64,000 nt of DNA, taken from NCBI RefSeq assembly GCF_000312665.1, contig NZ_HF536772.1, positions 3,207,066-3,271,065 on the forward strand, in the 5' to 3' direction. Positions 1-9,574 of this stretch are shown in pieces. The DNA comes from Rhizobium mesoamericanum STM3625 (GTDB taxonomy: Bacteria > Pseudomonadota > Alphaproteobacteria > Rhizobiales > Rhizobiaceae). The stretch's first letter is position 1; each line of letters begins with the position of its first letter. The position numbers and the translations under genes were made by a program. The notes under the pieces are model-generated. The model saw only the letters and a program-made list of their open reading frames with translations. It was not told the origin of the DNA and searched no databases.

Positions 1-256
1 CAAGCCGGCCGATGAGGACACAGTGTTCGATAGAACGGTGGGGAAGATTGCTGCCGGAATGACGCCGGCAGCGATTTCGGATCACCGAATGAGCATTCTG
101 CCGAGTGGTCTATGGGGCAGGGAAGCTGCGGTGAAGCTAGTAGCACCTGGTGCAAGCAGGACATCGCCGGCTGCATTAATGATTTCGGGCCGGCTGTAGA
201 TCTTCCTCAGGAAATCCAAGCGGCCCGAAAGATAAATTCGTTGCCCAAAGGGCTGG
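1..256. other. Left edge, no assignable gene
   Basis: One plus-strand frame is open from base 2 to a TAG at 197-199. It could be the last 65 codons of a gene running off the left edge, but its composition is not convincing and I recognise no family. Short frames on the minus strand look equally random. I assign no gene here. Confidence 0.3.
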
Positions 257-532
257 TCAGTGGCGATACTGCTGGATGCGCGTGGTACGCAAACCGGCAA
301 GGCCGTGGCTGTTAATGGAGGACTGCCAGGACAGAAATTCTTCGACGGTCAGCGTGTAACGCTCGCAGGCTTCTTCCAAGCTCAACAGGCCACCGCGAAC
401 AGCCGCTACAACCTCAGCTTTGCGACGGATAACCCAGCGCCTTGTATTTGGCGGCGGCAAATCCGCAATCGTCAGCGGGCTGCCATCGGGGCCGATGACA
501 TATTTCACTCGGGGACGTATCATTTCGGTCAT
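257..532 (-). CDS. sciP: SciP-type CtrA-associated transcriptional regulator (DUF1153)
   Basis: The product is 91 residues and matches the DUF1153/SciP family end to end. It has the N-terminal RPRVKYVIGPDGSPLTIADL segment, then a helix-turn-helix-like region around residues 30-75 with RRKAEVVAAV and SLEEACERY. In Caulobacter, SciP binds CtrA and blocks activation of CtrA target promoters, which shapes cell-cycle and flagellar transcription; a similar role here is inferred from the family. I chose the ATG at 532 because AGAGAG precedes it and the family begins MTEMIRPR; an upstream in-frame ATG would add 12 unrelated residues. A CtrA-like site lies about 52-66 bp upstream. The gene stands alone. 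Confidence 0.92.
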   Translation of the reverse strand: MTEMIRPRVKYVIGPDGSPLTIADLPPPNTRRWVIRRKAEVVAAVRGGLLSLEEACERYTLTVEEFLSWQSSINSHGLAGLRTTRIQQYRH

Positions 533-583
533 TGGACTCTCTACACAACTCAAGACCACGGCAGGCACTCTAGCTTGTCACAT

Positions 584-598
584 TTAAGAATTGCCTAA
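584..598. promoter_or_regulatory. Candidate CtrA-binding site upstream of sciP
   Basis: The plus strand reads TTAAGAATTGCCTAA, that is TTAA-N7-CTAA, one mismatch from the CtrA consensus TTAA-N7-TTAA. It lies 52-66 bp upstream of the sciP start codon. CtrA control of sciP is established in Caulobacter; here it is inferred from the motif alone. Confidence 0.45.
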
Positions 599-826
599 GC
601 ACAGTGTAACACTTTGATAAGAAATTTAAGCGTCCGCTCCTGAAGAAGCGATTTGCGCCATTGCACCCTTACGCTAGGTAAATTTGTGATCAGCGCATAG
701 GAGCCATGCGTAATGGTTGGTGGGCAATTGATAATCGCCAATTTATAAGCGCTGCAACATAGTTGTGAACGCAAGACCTGGTCTCCGTTCTTATTGTAAC
801 GCCCGGAATGACTAAGGCTTTCGGCT

Positions 827-862
827 TCGTATCTTTTCGATACGAGGTCTTTTGTTTTTTGC
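827..862 (+). terminator. Hairpin with U-rich tail ahead of the LuxR-type gene
   Basis: TCGTATC (827-833) pairs with GATACGA (839-845) around the loop TTTTC. GGTCTTTTGTTTTTT follows. This is a rho-independent-terminator-like structure on the plus strand. No annotated plus-strand gene ends before it, so it may end a short RNA or act as an attenuator in the leader of the gene at 936. Confidence 0.4.
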
Positions 863-935
863 CCGGTGCCGCGCGGCCTTTTTGGGGCCAGTAAACAAAG
901 ACCTGAGCCGGAGTTAGCCGCCGAGGGACAAGAGC

Positions 936-1676
936 ATGAATGAACAAGAGCGCGCCGTCCGCGACGGCGCGGACGGTTTTATTTTTTCGCTGATCGAGTC
1001 TGAGCAGAAAACGTCAGCGGAGCAATTCAAGGATTTCGTGGCCGAGATGGCAATAGAGGCGGGCTTCAATCACTACCTTCTGGCGGAGTTTCCGCGCGGA
1101 GACCGCAGCGGCTTTGCCAGTAACTGTCTTGCCAGCAACTGGCCGCAAGAACTCACCGATTTCTATGAAGAGGTTGATCTCTTTTATTGCTGTAAACTCG
1201 TTTCAGCTCTCAAGAAGACGGCGATGCCGGTTTTTTGTGACAAGGCGCCGTTTGAAAGCACGGCGGCAAGCCAAGTAAATCAGCGGCTTACGGCTCTTTT
1301 CAGGGGATATGGCCTGAAGAACACGTTTGCGTTTGCACTGCATGACATGCACTTAAGACAGTATATTTTTGCGTTCTCGGGTGAGCGCGCGCACCTCGCT
1401 CGTGAGGAGGCGATGGGGCAGGTTTTTCGGGGGATGGAGTTTCTCGAATTGTTCGCACAACTGAAACCAGTAGAGCAGCCGACCGAAAGCCTCAGCAGCC
1501 GGGAAGTCGAATGCCTTCGTTGGTCGGCCGCGGGAAAGAGCAGCGAAGAAATCGCGATCATTCTTGATCTCTCTGCGCATACGGTTGTCGGTTACCTGAA
1601 GAGCGCGATGCGAAAGCTCGATTCCGTCAATCGTATGCAGGCAATTGCCCGCGCCTTTCGATATCGACTGCTTTAG
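936..1676 (+). CDS. LuxR-family transcriptional regulator with autoinducer-binding-like domain
   Basis: This 246-residue protein has the LuxR layout. Residues about 20-165 resemble the autoinducer-binding domain, and residues about 185-246 form a GerE/LuxR helix-turn-helix (LSSREVECLRWSAAGKSSEE, then HTVVGYLKSAMRKL). Several positions conserved in acyl-homoserine-lactone receptors look altered: the usual Asp-Pro pair appears as Asp-Leu in VDLFYCC, and the following Trp-containing stretch is MPVFCD. No luxI-type synthase is nearby. It may therefore be an orphan regulator with a different or no ligand; that is inference. The ATG at 936 follows GAGGGAC. The target genes cannot be read from the sequence. 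Confidence 0.75.
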   Translation: MNEQERAVRDGADGFIFSLIESEQKTSAEQFKDFVAEMAIEAGFNHYLLAEFPRGDRSGFASNCLASNWPQELTDFYEEVDLFYCCKLVSALKKTAMPVFCDKAPFESTAASQVNQRLTALFRGYGLKNTFAFALHDMHLRQYIFAFSGERAHLAREEAMGQVFRGMEFLELFAQLKPVEQPTESLSSREVECLRWSAAGKSSEEIAIILDLSAHTVVGYLKSAMRKLDSVNRMQAIARAFRYRLL

Positions 1677-1762
1677 GCGCGCGTGATCCGATCGACAGCA
1701 TCATTGCCGAAAGTTCGCTCGGTGAAGAGCGCGTCGGGTCGATTTCGTGTCTTCTCGCAAAG

Positions 1763-2557
1763 CTATGCCCGCTCCAACGCCGACCTCATGCCGCCCCAGG
1801 AAATGAAGTTCGGGTTGGCGAAATCGGTGTCATGCGTCTGTGATATCTTTCCGTAGGTCAGCGGCAATCCGTCCAGCGTGACGGTCGAACCGCCTGCGGC
1901 ACGCAGGACCGCATCACCGGCGGCCGTATCCCACTCCATTGTCCGCGTAAAGCGCGGATAGACGTCCGCCAAACCTTCAGCCAGCATGCAAAATTTCAAC
2001 GAGGAGCCGATGTTGGTGCATCGGGAGATTGCGTTTGCAGCAAGAAAGACGTCTGTCTGCGGGCTGTTGTGTGATCGGCTTGCCAATGCCATTCGATCGG
2101 CTGGTTGTGGGCGCACCCGGATGGCGGCCCTACGGGTGACCTGAAAATGATCGTCGATAAAGAGCTTCTCGGCCTTGTCGTTTTGGCCGGAGAAGGCAAT
2201 GCCGAGCGCCGGTGCATACACGATCCCGGCGAGTGGGCGCCCGTCACTAATGTAGGCGATGTTCACGGTGAACTCGCGCCGCCCGTCGATGAATTCTCGA
2301 GTGCCATCGAGCGGATCTACAAGGAAGAAGGACGAGCCGATCGCAGGCACATTGCCAGCCGCCACCGATTCTTCCGCGATGATCGGGGTTCTCGGGAAGG
2401 CTGCTTCAAGCTCTGCAATGATGATACGCTCGGCCTGCTCGTCGGCGATTGTCACAGGGCTGTTGTCTGCTTTCCTCACGGAGGGGCATCCATCCAGATA
2501 GATCTGCATGATTGCCTTGCCCGCTTCGAGAGCGGCGCGCTCAAATGCTTCGAGCAT
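1763..2557 (-). CDS. cysQ: 3'(2'),5'-bisphosphate nucleotidase CysQ
   Basis: The product is 264 residues and belongs to the inositol monophosphatase/CysQ superfamily. It would hydrolyse 3'-phosphoadenosine 5'-phosphate to AMP, relieving inhibition of sulfate assimilation. The metal-binding motifs are intact: IIAEES near residue 60, VDPLDGTREF near 80, and EWDTAAGDAVLRAAGG near 205. I prefer the ATG at 2557 because GGAAGG sits 6 nt upstream and the family typically begins MLEAFERAALEAG. An ATG at 2578 would add seven residues. The gene is alone on the minus strand, convergent with the LuxR-type gene. Confidence 0.9.
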   Translation of the reverse strand: MLEAFERAALEAGKAIMQIYLDGCPSVRKADNSPVTIADEQAERIIIAELEAAFPRTPIIAEESVAAGNVPAIGSSFFLVDPLDGTREFIDGRREFTVNIAYISDGRPLAGIVYAPALGIAFSGQNDKAEKLFIDDHFQVTRRAAIRVRPQPADRMALASRSHNSPQTDVFLAANAISRCTNIGSSLKFCMLAEGLADVYPRFTRTMEWDTAAGDAVLRAAGGSTVTLDGLPLTYGKISQTHDTDFANPNFISWGGMRSALERA

Positions 2558-2922
2558 TGCTCGCCTTCCGAATTCCATCTCGCGCTTTCCTGAAGCGCCT
2601 TGACTTATATAGGCATTTTTTTCGGCGATGGGAATCGTATCGGCCGACGGGCCGCCGGATCCTTGGTTTGGTTGCGGTAAAGCGGCAGCCTCGGCATTTT
2701 ACAGTCAAAAAGCGCTTTCTTGAGCTTCTTGTGCTAAAAAAAGCGAACTCCTGGCCGCAAAAAAGTCATTTTCACCAAAACAGCAAAGAACTTTGGGGCT
2801 TTGCGATTTTGCACTTCCCTTTTGGTTTGAAAGCGGTATGAAATCTTTAATCAAGGGCTCATCAAAGGCTCTAATAACAAGAGATGCTGGCCGATCTGGC
2901 TTGCATCCAGGGGAAATGACAT
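2558..2922. other. Divergent region between cysQ and livH
   Basis: This 365-bp stretch separates the divergent cysQ and liv operons and must carry both promoters. It is AT-rich between 2700 and 2880 with several A-runs, unlike the flanking genes. TTGACTTATATAG occurs near 2602. No sigma-54, EcfG-type or strong palindromic site is visible, and the short open frame here lacks any family match. Confidence 0.5.
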
Positions 2923-3825
2923 ATGGAATATTTTGTCCAGCAGCTCGTTAACGGGCTGACTCTTGGATCCATCTATGGCCTCGTGGCTATTGGCTATACG
3001 ATGGTTTACGGCATTATTGGCATGATCAACTTCGCCCATGGCGATATCTTCATGCTTGGCGGTTTTGCCGGCCTTATTGTCTTTCTCGTCCTCACTTCCA
3101 TATTCGCGGGCCTTCCGGTTGCAGTTCTGCTCCTGGTTATGCTTCTCATTGCGATGCTGATGACGAGTTTGTGGAACTGGACGATTGAGCGTGTTGCTTA
3201 TCGTCCGCTGCGCGGCTCTTTCCGCTTGGCGCCGCTCATTACCGCGATTGGCATGTCGATCACGCTGTCGAACTTCATCCAGGTGACCCAGGGCCCGCGC
3301 AACAAGCCGATCCCGCCGCTGGTCAGCACGGTCTACAACGTCGCCGGCATTTCCATTTCGCTGAAGCAAATCGTCATTATCCTCATTACGGTCGTGCTGC
3401 TGACGGTGTTTTGGTATCTCGTCAATCACACCTCCCTCGGCCGCGCCCAACGCGCAACCGAGCAGGACCGCAAGATGGCGGCGCTTTTGGGCGTCAATGT
3501 CGATCAGACGATTTCCATCACCTTCATCATGGGTGCAGCGCTCGCTGCGGTCGCAGGCACGATGTATCTGATGTATTATGGTGTCGTGAACTTCAACGAT
3601 GGCTTCGTACCGGGTGTGAAGGCGTTCACCGCGGCCGTTCTCGGCGGCATTGGTTCGCTTCCAGGCGCTGTTCTGGGCGGGTTGATGATTGGCCTGATCG
3701 AGTCGTTGTGGTCGGCTTACTTCACCATCGCGTACAAGGATGTGGCGACATTCGCCATCCTCGCTTTCGTGCTGATCTTCAAGCCGACGGGTATCCTGGG
3801 CCGGCCGGAAGTCGAGAAGGTTTAA
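2923..3825 (+). CDS. livH: Branched-chain amino acid ABC transporter permease LivH/BraD
   Basis: This 300-residue inner-membrane protein is one of two permeases of a LIV-type importer. It shows the family N-terminus (QQLVNGLTLGSIYGLVAIGY, then GMINFAHGDIFMLGGF), about eight hydrophobic segments, and the C-terminal FPVLGGIGSLPGA-type region that contacts the ATPase (AVLGGIGSLPGAVLGG). The ATG at 2923 is preceded by GGGGAAA. It is the first gene of livHMGF, with livM starting 4 bp after its stop. Substrate is likely leucine, isoleucine and valine, though rhizobial Bra systems take many amino acids. Confidence 0.93.
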   Translation: MEYFVQQLVNGLTLGSIYGLVAIGYTMVYGIIGMINFAHGDIFMLGGFAGLIVFLVLTSIFAGLPVAVLLLVMLLIAMLMTSLWNWTIERVAYRPLRGSFRLAPLITAIGMSITLSNFIQVTQGPRNKPIPPLVSTVYNVAGISISLKQIVIILITVVLLTVFWYLVNHTSLGRAQRATEQDRKMAALLGVNVDQTISITFIMGAALAAVAGTMYLMYYGVVNFNDGFVPGVKAFTAAVLGGIGSLPGAVLGGLMIGLIESLWSAYFTIAYKDVATFAILAFVLIFKPTGILGRPEVEKV

Positions 3826-3829
3826 CGTC

Positions 3830-5224
3830 ATGGAAAATGTTGTACGTTCCGCTGACAAGCCCGCCAAAGCCGGACTTGTCCAGACCGGTATTAAAGAAGC
3901 CCTGTTTGCTGCCCTGATCGCGTTCGGCATGTTCGTGCTGTACGTCGGCCTGAAGACCGATCAGAACATCAGCAACGAGCTGATCATCATTCAGCGCTGG
4001 GGCCTGCTGGCCATCTTCGTCGCGGTTGCGGCCGTCGGTCGCTTCCTGATGGTCGTTTTTGTGAAGCCGCATCTGGATGCGCGCAAGCTGAAAAAGGCAC
4101 GAAGCGGCGAGCTGGACATTTCGACCGAGAAGGGCTTTTTTCATACGCATTTTCTAAAGATCGCACTTGTGGCGCTGCTCCTATATCCCCCGTTCATCTA
4201 CGCTGTGGCTGGGCCGCAGGGGTCGCTGAAGTGGGTGGATAACTTTGGCATCCAGATCCTGATCTACGTGATGCTCGCCTGGGGTCTGAACATCGTCGTC
4301 GGTCTCGCCGGTCTGCTCGACCTTGGCTACGTCGCCTTCTACGCGATCGGAGCGTATTCCTACGCGCTTCTATCCAGTTATTTCGGCCTGTCATTCTGGG
4401 TGCTGCTGCCTCTTTCGGGTGTTCTGGCAGCGCTGTGGGGTGTCATTCTGGGCTTCCCTGTCCTGCGACTGCGTGGCGACTACCTCGCGATCGTAACGCT
4501 GGCCTTCGGTGAAATCATTCGCCTTGTGATCATCAACTGGACGGATCTCACCAAGGGCACGTTCGGTATTTCTGGCATTCCAAAGGCAACGCTTTTCGGT
4601 ATTCCCTTCGATGCGAGTGCCGGCGGCTTTGCGAAGCTCTTCCATCTGCCGATGTCCTCGGCCTACTACAAGATCTTCCTGTTCTACCTGATCCTGGCCC
4701 TTTGCATGCTGACCGCCTATGTGACGATCCGCCTGCGCCGCATGCCGATTGGCCGCGCATGGGAAGCCCTGCGTGAGGATGAAATCGCCTGCCGCTCCCT
4801 TGGCATCAACACGACAACGACGAAGCTCACGGCCTTTGCAACGGGGGCCATGTTTGGCGGCTTCGCGGGCTCCTTCTTCGCTGCCCGCCAAAGCTTCGTT
4901 TCTCCGGAATCGTTTGTCTTCCTTGAATCGGCTGTCATCCTCGCCATCGTCGTCCTCGGCGGTATGGGTTCGCTGACGGGTATTGCGATTGCCGCAATCG
5001 TCATGGTCGGCGGCACGGAAGTGCTGCGCGAAATGGATTTCCTGAAAGCTGTTTTCGGGCCGGACTTCACGCCTGAGCTTTATCGCATGCTGCTGTTCGG
5101 TCTGGCGATGGTCGTCGTAATGCTGATCAAGCCGCGCGGCTTCGTGGGGTCGCGTGAACCAACGGCCTTCCTCAAGGAGCGCAAGGCAGTTTCCGGAAGC
5201 TTCACCAAGGAGGGCCACGGTTGA
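3830..5224 (+). CDS. livM: Branched-chain amino acid ABC transporter permease LivM/BraE
   Basis: The 464-residue second permease is longer than LivH because it carries an extra N-terminal part with about two to three membrane spans before the core. The core begins near VDNFGIQILIYVMLAWGLNI and contains GLLDLGYVAFYAIGAYSYAL and, toward the C-terminus, AIVVLGGMGSLTGI, the ATPase-contact region of LivM proteins. The N-terminal extension is usual in rhizobial BraE. Its stop TGA overlaps the ATG of livG by one base (TGATG), indicating translational coupling. Confidence 0.93.
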   Translation: MENVVRSADKPAKAGLVQTGIKEALFAALIAFGMFVLYVGLKTDQNISNELIIIQRWGLLAIFVAVAAVGRFLMVVFVKPHLDARKLKKARSGELDISTEKGFFHTHFLKIALVALLLYPPFIYAVAGPQGSLKWVDNFGIQILIYVMLAWGLNIVVGLAGLLDLGYVAFYAIGAYSYALLSSYFGLSFWVLLPLSGVLAALWGVILGFPVLRLRGDYLAIVTLAFGEIIRLVIINWTDLTKGTFGISGIPKATLFGIPFDASAGGFAKLFHLPMSSAYYKIFLFYLILALCMLTAYVTIRLRRMPIGRAWEALREDEIACRSLGINTTTTKLTAFATGAMFGGFAGSFFAARQSFVSPESFVFLESAVILAIVVLGGMGSLTGIAIAAIVMVGGTEVLREMDFLKAVFGPDFTPELYRMLLFGLAMVVVMLIKPRGFVGSREPTAFLKERKAVSGSFTKEGHG

Positions 5225-6098
5225 TGAGCCCTCAGGAAACAAACATGACCAGCGATACTTTGCTCAAGGTCGAGCACCTGTCGATGAAGTTCGGCGGCCT
5301 GATGGCGATCAACGACTTCTCATTTGAAGCCAAGCGCGGCGACATTACCGCGCTCATCGGCCCCAACGGTGCCGGCAAGACGACGGTCTTCAATTGCATC
5401 ACTGGCTTCTATAAGCCAACGATGGGGATGATCACGCTGAAGCAGAAGGGTGGCAAGGAGTTCTTGTTGGAACGCCTTCCCGACTTCCGAATCACCAAAG
5501 AAGCCAAGGTTGCCCGTACGTTCCAGAACATTCGGCTATTTTCCGGCCTGACGGTTCTCGAAAACCTGCTCGTCGCCCAGCACAACAAGCTGATGAAGGC
5601 CTCCGGGTTCACTGTGATGGGTCTCGTGGGCATCGGGCCGTATCGGACGGAGGCGAAGAACGCCATCGAACTGGCGCGCCACTGGCTTCAGAAGGCTGAT
5701 CTCATCGATCGCGCCGATGACCCGGCGGGTGATCTGCCTTACGGCGCTCAGCGCCGGCTCGAGATCGCACGCGCGATGTGTACCGAACCGGAGCTTTTGT
5801 GCCTCGACGAGCCCGCCGCTGGCCTCAATCCCCGCGAGTCGGCTGCCCTGAACGCGTTGCTGCGCAGCATCCGTACTGACAGTGGCACGTCGATCCTCCT
5901 GATTGAGCACGACATGTCGGTGGTCATGGAAATTTCCGACCATGTCGTCGTGCTGGAGTACGGCCAGAAGATTTCCGACGGCACGCCTGAGGAAGTGAAA
6001 CACGATCCGCGAGTTATCGCGGCCTATCTCGGTGTCGAGGACGAGGAAGTGGAAGAAGTGATTGCAGCCGTAGAGAACCTCGAAGGAGGCTCGCACTG

Positions 6099-6099
<1 letters not shown>
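5224..6099 (+). CDS. livG: Branched-chain amino acid ABC transporter ATP-binding protein LivG/BraF
   Basis: This 291-residue ATPase energises LIV-type import from the cytoplasmic face. Walker A is LIGPNGAGKTT. The signature region is LPYGAQRRLEIARAM, where the family has a degenerate LSGGQ, Walker B is LLCLDEPAAGLN, and the switch His is in LLIEHDMSVVM. The insertion carrying ARTFQNIRLF is typical of LivG. I chose the ATG at 5224 because AAGGAGGG lies 10 nt upstream. An ATG at 5245, with AGGAAAC upstream, would shorten it by seven residues and is also plausible. It overlaps livF by one base (TGATG). Confidence 0.93.
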
Positions 6100-6827
<728 letters not shown>

Positions 6828-6851
6828 GCATGACGAAGGGGAGACTTTGAT

Positions 6852-7205
6852 ATGCAGGGACTTTTCTTTGAAAGCGATACAGGTGTGCGCAGCGCCATTC
6901 GGCTTTTTGTCGTGCTGATCGGATTCTGGACGGCGTGGCGGGCCGGCAGAGCCGCGGCAGAGAGCTGGAGCGGATATCCTCTGGTGATCGTCTATACGGT
7001 TCTGCTTGCCGGCGCGATGCAATTCCTGCACCACGCACTGTTCGATGGACCGGTCCTCAGCCTTTTTTACTATGTGATCGACTTCGTCCTTCTTTTGATC
7101 TTCTCGACGGCTGGCTATCGCTATCGCCGGACAAATCAGATGGTCAATAACTACTACTGGCTATATCAAAAGACGTCCCCCTTCTCCTGGAAGGCAAAAC
7201 ATTGA
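6852..7205 (+). CDS. Small membrane protein of the liv operon (DUF6867-like)
   Basis: The product is 117 residues with three to four hydrophobic segments: SAIRLFVVLIGFWTAWRAG, then YPLVIVYTVLLAGAMQFL, then LFYYVIDFVLLLIFSTAGYR. The C-terminus is polar and aromatic, ending QMVNNYYWLYQKTSPFSWK. It resembles uncharacterised proteins found between livF and livK in Rhizobiales, from memory DUF6867. Its position suggests an accessory role in LIV transport or assembly, but nothing in the sequence gives an activity. AAGGGGAGAC precedes the ATG. Confidence 0.8.
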   Translation: MQGLFFESDTGVRSAIRLFVVLIGFWTAWRAGRAAAESWSGYPLVIVYTVLLAGAMQFLHHALFDGPVLSLFYYVIDFVLLLIFSTAGYRYRRTNQMVNNYYWLYQKTSPFSWKAKH

Positions 7206-7324
7206 CAGCCGGTTGAATCTAGGGACAGATCGCTCCTCGGAGTGGAACATGTTTCCTGGCGCAGTTAAGTGGGTAATGCGCTGGGGTGTGGAACGGAACC
7301 CGCAAAAAAATTGGGAGTAACAGA

Positions 7325-8449
7325 ATGAAAAAGTCTCTCCTGTCGGCTGTGGCTCTGACGGCGATGGTCGCCTTCAGCGGCAACGCGTGGGCCGACATCA
7401 TCGTTGGCGTTGCTGGTCCGCTGACCGGCCCGAACGCTGCGTTCGGCGCTCAGCTTCAGAAGGGCGCAGAGCAGGCGGCCGCTGACATCAACGCTGCTGG
7501 CGGCATCAACGGCGAGCAGGTCAAGATCGTACTGGGCGACGACGTCTCCGACCCGAAGCAGGGCATCTCGGTTGCGAACAAGTTCGCTGCTGACGGCGTT
7601 AAGTTCGTCATCGGCCACTTCAACTCGGGCGTTTCGATCCCGGCTTCCGAAGTTTACGCTGAAAACGGCATGCTCGAAATCACTCCGGCGGCTACGAACC
7701 CGAAGTTTACCGAGCGCGGCCTCTGGAACACGTTCCGTACTTGCGGACGTGACGACCAGCAGGGCGCAATCGCCGGCAAGTATCTTGCTGACCACTTCAA
7801 GGACGCCAAGATCGCTGTCGTTCACGACAAGACGCCTTATGGCCAGGGTCTCGCTGACGAAACCAAGAAGGCTCTGAACGCTGCTGGCGTTACCGAAGTC
7901 CTCTACGAAGGTATCAACGTTGGTGACAAGGACTTCTCGGCCCTCATCGCCAAGATGAAGGAAGCTGGCGTCTCGATCATCTATTGGGGTGGTCTTCACA
8001 CCGAAGCTGGTCTGATCATCCGGCAAGCCGCAGACCAGGGCCTCAAGGCTACGCTGGTTTCCGGTGATGGTATCGTTTCGAACGAACTGGCATCGATCGC
8101 TGGTGACGCCGTCGCAGGTACGCTGAACACCTTCGGCCCCGATCCGACGCTGAACCCGGCCAACAAGGACCTCGTTGCGAAGTTCAAGGCCGCCGGCTTC
8201 AACCCCGAAGCGTATACGCTCTACTCCTACGCTGCACTCCAGACGATCGCTGGTGGCGCGAAGGCTGCTGGTTCGACGGACGCTGAAGCCGTTGCCGCTG
8301 CACTGAAGGCAAAGGGCCCGTTCCCGACCGTTCTCGGCGACATGTCGTTCGACGAGAAGGGCGACCCGAAGCTTCCCGGCTACATCATGTACGAGTGGAA
8401 GAAGGGTCCGGACGGCAAGTACAGCTACTTCCCGCAGGAAGCCAAGTAA
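7325..8449 (+). CDS. livK: Branched-chain amino acid substrate-binding protein LivK/BraC
   Basis: The 374-residue periplasmic receptor opens with a signal peptide ([20 protein letters not shown], cleavage after NAWA). It continues with the type-1 periplasmic-binding fold: [32 protein letters not shown], and [20 protein letters not shown]. It delivers leucine-type amino acids to LivHM. I chose the ATG at 7325, preceded by GGGAG, over an in-frame start 39 bp upstream that would add residues before the signal peptide. The preceding 119-bp gap includes TTGACA at 7202-7207, so livK may have its own promoter, which would allow higher expression than the membrane components. A terminator follows. 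Confidence 0.93.
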   Translation: MKKSLLSAVALTAMVAFSGNAWADIIVGVAGPLTGPNAAFGAQLQKGAEQAAADINAAGGINGEQVKIVLGDDVSDPKQGISVANKFAADGVKFVIGHFNSGVSIPASEVYAENGMLEITPAATNPKFTERGLWNTFRTCGRDDQQGAIAGKYLADHFKDAKIAVVHDKTPYGQGLADETKKALNAAGVTEVLYEGINVGDKDFSALIAKMKEAGVSIIYWGGLHTEAGLIIRQAADQGLKATLVSGDGIVSNELASIAGDAVAGTLNTFGPDPTLNPANKDLVAKFKAAGFNPEAYTLYSYAALQTIAGGAKAAGSTDAEAVAAALKAKGPFPTVLGDMSFDEKGDPKLPGYIMYEWKKGPDGKYSYFPQEAK

Positions 8450-8478
8450 GGGTTCACCCACGCTTTTGCGGATTTTTG

Positions 8479-8511
8479 GAAGCCCGGTCGCAAGGCCGGG
8501 CTTCTTCATTT
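8479..8511 (+). terminator. Rho-independent terminator of the liv operon
   Basis: GAAGCCCGG (8479-8487) pairs perfectly with CCGGGCTTC (8496-8504) around an 8-nt loop, and TTCATTT follows. It sits 30 bp after the livK stop. Confidence 0.85.
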
Positions 8512-8572
8512 GGCCCGTTGGTTTTTTTGCGTTAGTGGCTAGAAGGCCAATCAGCATCCGGAACAGGTGACT

Positions 8573-9544
8573 ATGTCCAAGCCACGCATTCTCGTCACGC
8601 GCCGCTGGCCGTCAGCCGTCGAACGCATTCTTTTGGAACGGTTCGATGTAACATTGAATCGGAACGATCAGGCGATGAGTGTGGAGGCACTGGCCCAGGC
8701 GATCGGAGAGTATGATGCAATTCTACCCACGGTCTCGGACAAGTTGCCCGCAGCTGTTTTTGATGCGGTCGCACCGCGCACACGCATACTTGGCAATTTC
8801 GGGGTCGGGTACAATCATATTGATACGAATGCCGCCAAAAATCGCGGGATCGTGGTGACAAATACTCCCGGCGTGCTGACCGATTGCACGGCGGACATCG
8901 CCATGCTGCTGATGCTGACAGTTGCGCGACGGGGCGGCGAGGGAGAGCGTCAGGTCCGCTCCGGTGAGTGGGCAGGGTGGTGCCCGACGCATATGATCGG
9001 GACGAAGGTCACCGGCAAAACGGTGGGCATTATCGGATTTGGGCGCATCGGCAAGGCGCTCGCGCAGCGTTGTCATTTCGGCTTCGCGATGGACGTGGTC
9101 TTCTACAACAGGTCTCCCGTCGATCCTGCGGAAGCCGCGCGCTATGGCGCCCGTCAATTGCCAAGGGTCGAAGACGTACTGGCGCAATCCGATTTCGTGT
9201 CCCTGCATTGCCCAGGCAGCGCGGAAAACCGCCACCTGATGAATGCTGAGCGGCTTGCGGCAATGAAGCCGGGTGCTTTCCTGATCAATACGGCACGCGG
9301 CGATGTCGTCGACGACGTCGCTTTGATTTCGGCCCTGAAGAGCGGCGTCATCCGCGGTGCCGGCCTTGATGTGTATGTGGCCGAGCCGCGCGTACCAGAC
9401 GCGTTGAAGGCCATGGAGAATGTCGTTCTGCTACCTCATCTCGGCAGCGCGACCGAAGAAACGCGCACGGCCATGGGGATGAAGGTGGTGGACAATATTA
9501 CCGCCTTCTTCGAGGGCAGATCGCCGCCCGATCGCGTTGTTTGA
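8573..9544 (+). CDS. D-isomer-specific 2-hydroxyacid dehydrogenase (glyoxylate/hydroxypyruvate reductase-like)
   Basis: This 323-residue NAD(P)H-dependent oxidoreductase has the family's two domains. The substrate-domain motif is GVGYNHIDTNAAKNRGI. The nucleotide-binding glycine motif is VGIIGFGRIGKALA. The catalytic triad comprises Arg in INTARGDVVDD, Glu in VYVAEPRV and His in LPHLGSATEETR. It would interconvert 2-oxoacids such as glyoxylate or hydroxypyruvate with D-2-hydroxyacids; the exact substrate cannot be told. The ATG at 8573 follows GGAACAGG; a GTG two codons earlier is possible. It is convergent with the response-regulator gene only 30 bp away and has no obvious operon partner. 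Confidence 0.88.
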   Translation: MSKPRILVTRRWPSAVERILLERFDVTLNRNDQAMSVEALAQAIGEYDAILPTVSDKLPAAVFDAVAPRTRILGNFGVGYNHIDTNAAKNRGIVVTNTPGVLTDCTADIAMLLMLTVARRGGEGERQVRSGEWAGWCPTHMIGTKVTGKTVGIIGFGRIGKALAQRCHFGFAMDVVFYNRSPVDPAEAARYGARQLPRVEDVLAQSDFVSLHCPGSAENRHLMNAERLAAMKPGAFLINTARGDVVDDVALISALKSGVIRGAGLDVYVAEPRVPDALKAMENVVLLPHLGSATEETRTAMGMKVVDNITAFFEGRSPPDRVV

Positions 9545-9574
9545 GATGTCGGTTCGATCCGCAGGATGGTCGGA

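Larger units (their letters stand above)
533..935. other. Gap between sciP and the LuxR-type gene
   Basis: This 403-bp divergent intergenic stretch holds the CtrA-like site at 584-598 and a hairpin with U-rich tail at 827-862. The short open frames in it show no family features. The AT-rich part around 700-770 could carry the promoter for the gene at 936, but I see no clear -35/-10 pair. Confidence 0.5.

Noticed and set aside
2..199. Plus-strand open frame at the left edge, possibly a gene C-terminus
   Set aside because: No recognisable family, and too short at the window edge to judge; not called.
690..947. Minus-strand frame of 85 codons upstream of the LuxR-type gene
   Set aside because: No ribosome site, random-looking composition, and it overlaps the regulator start and a terminator-like hairpin.
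2851..3930. Very long minus-strand frame (359 codons) opposite livH
   Set aside because: Antisense shadow of a high-GC gene; composition rich in Arg, His and Asp, typical of reverse frames.
7265..8557. 430-codon minus-strand frame opposite livK
   Set aside because: Shadow of a strongly codon-biased gene; spans the livK terminator and shows no family motif.
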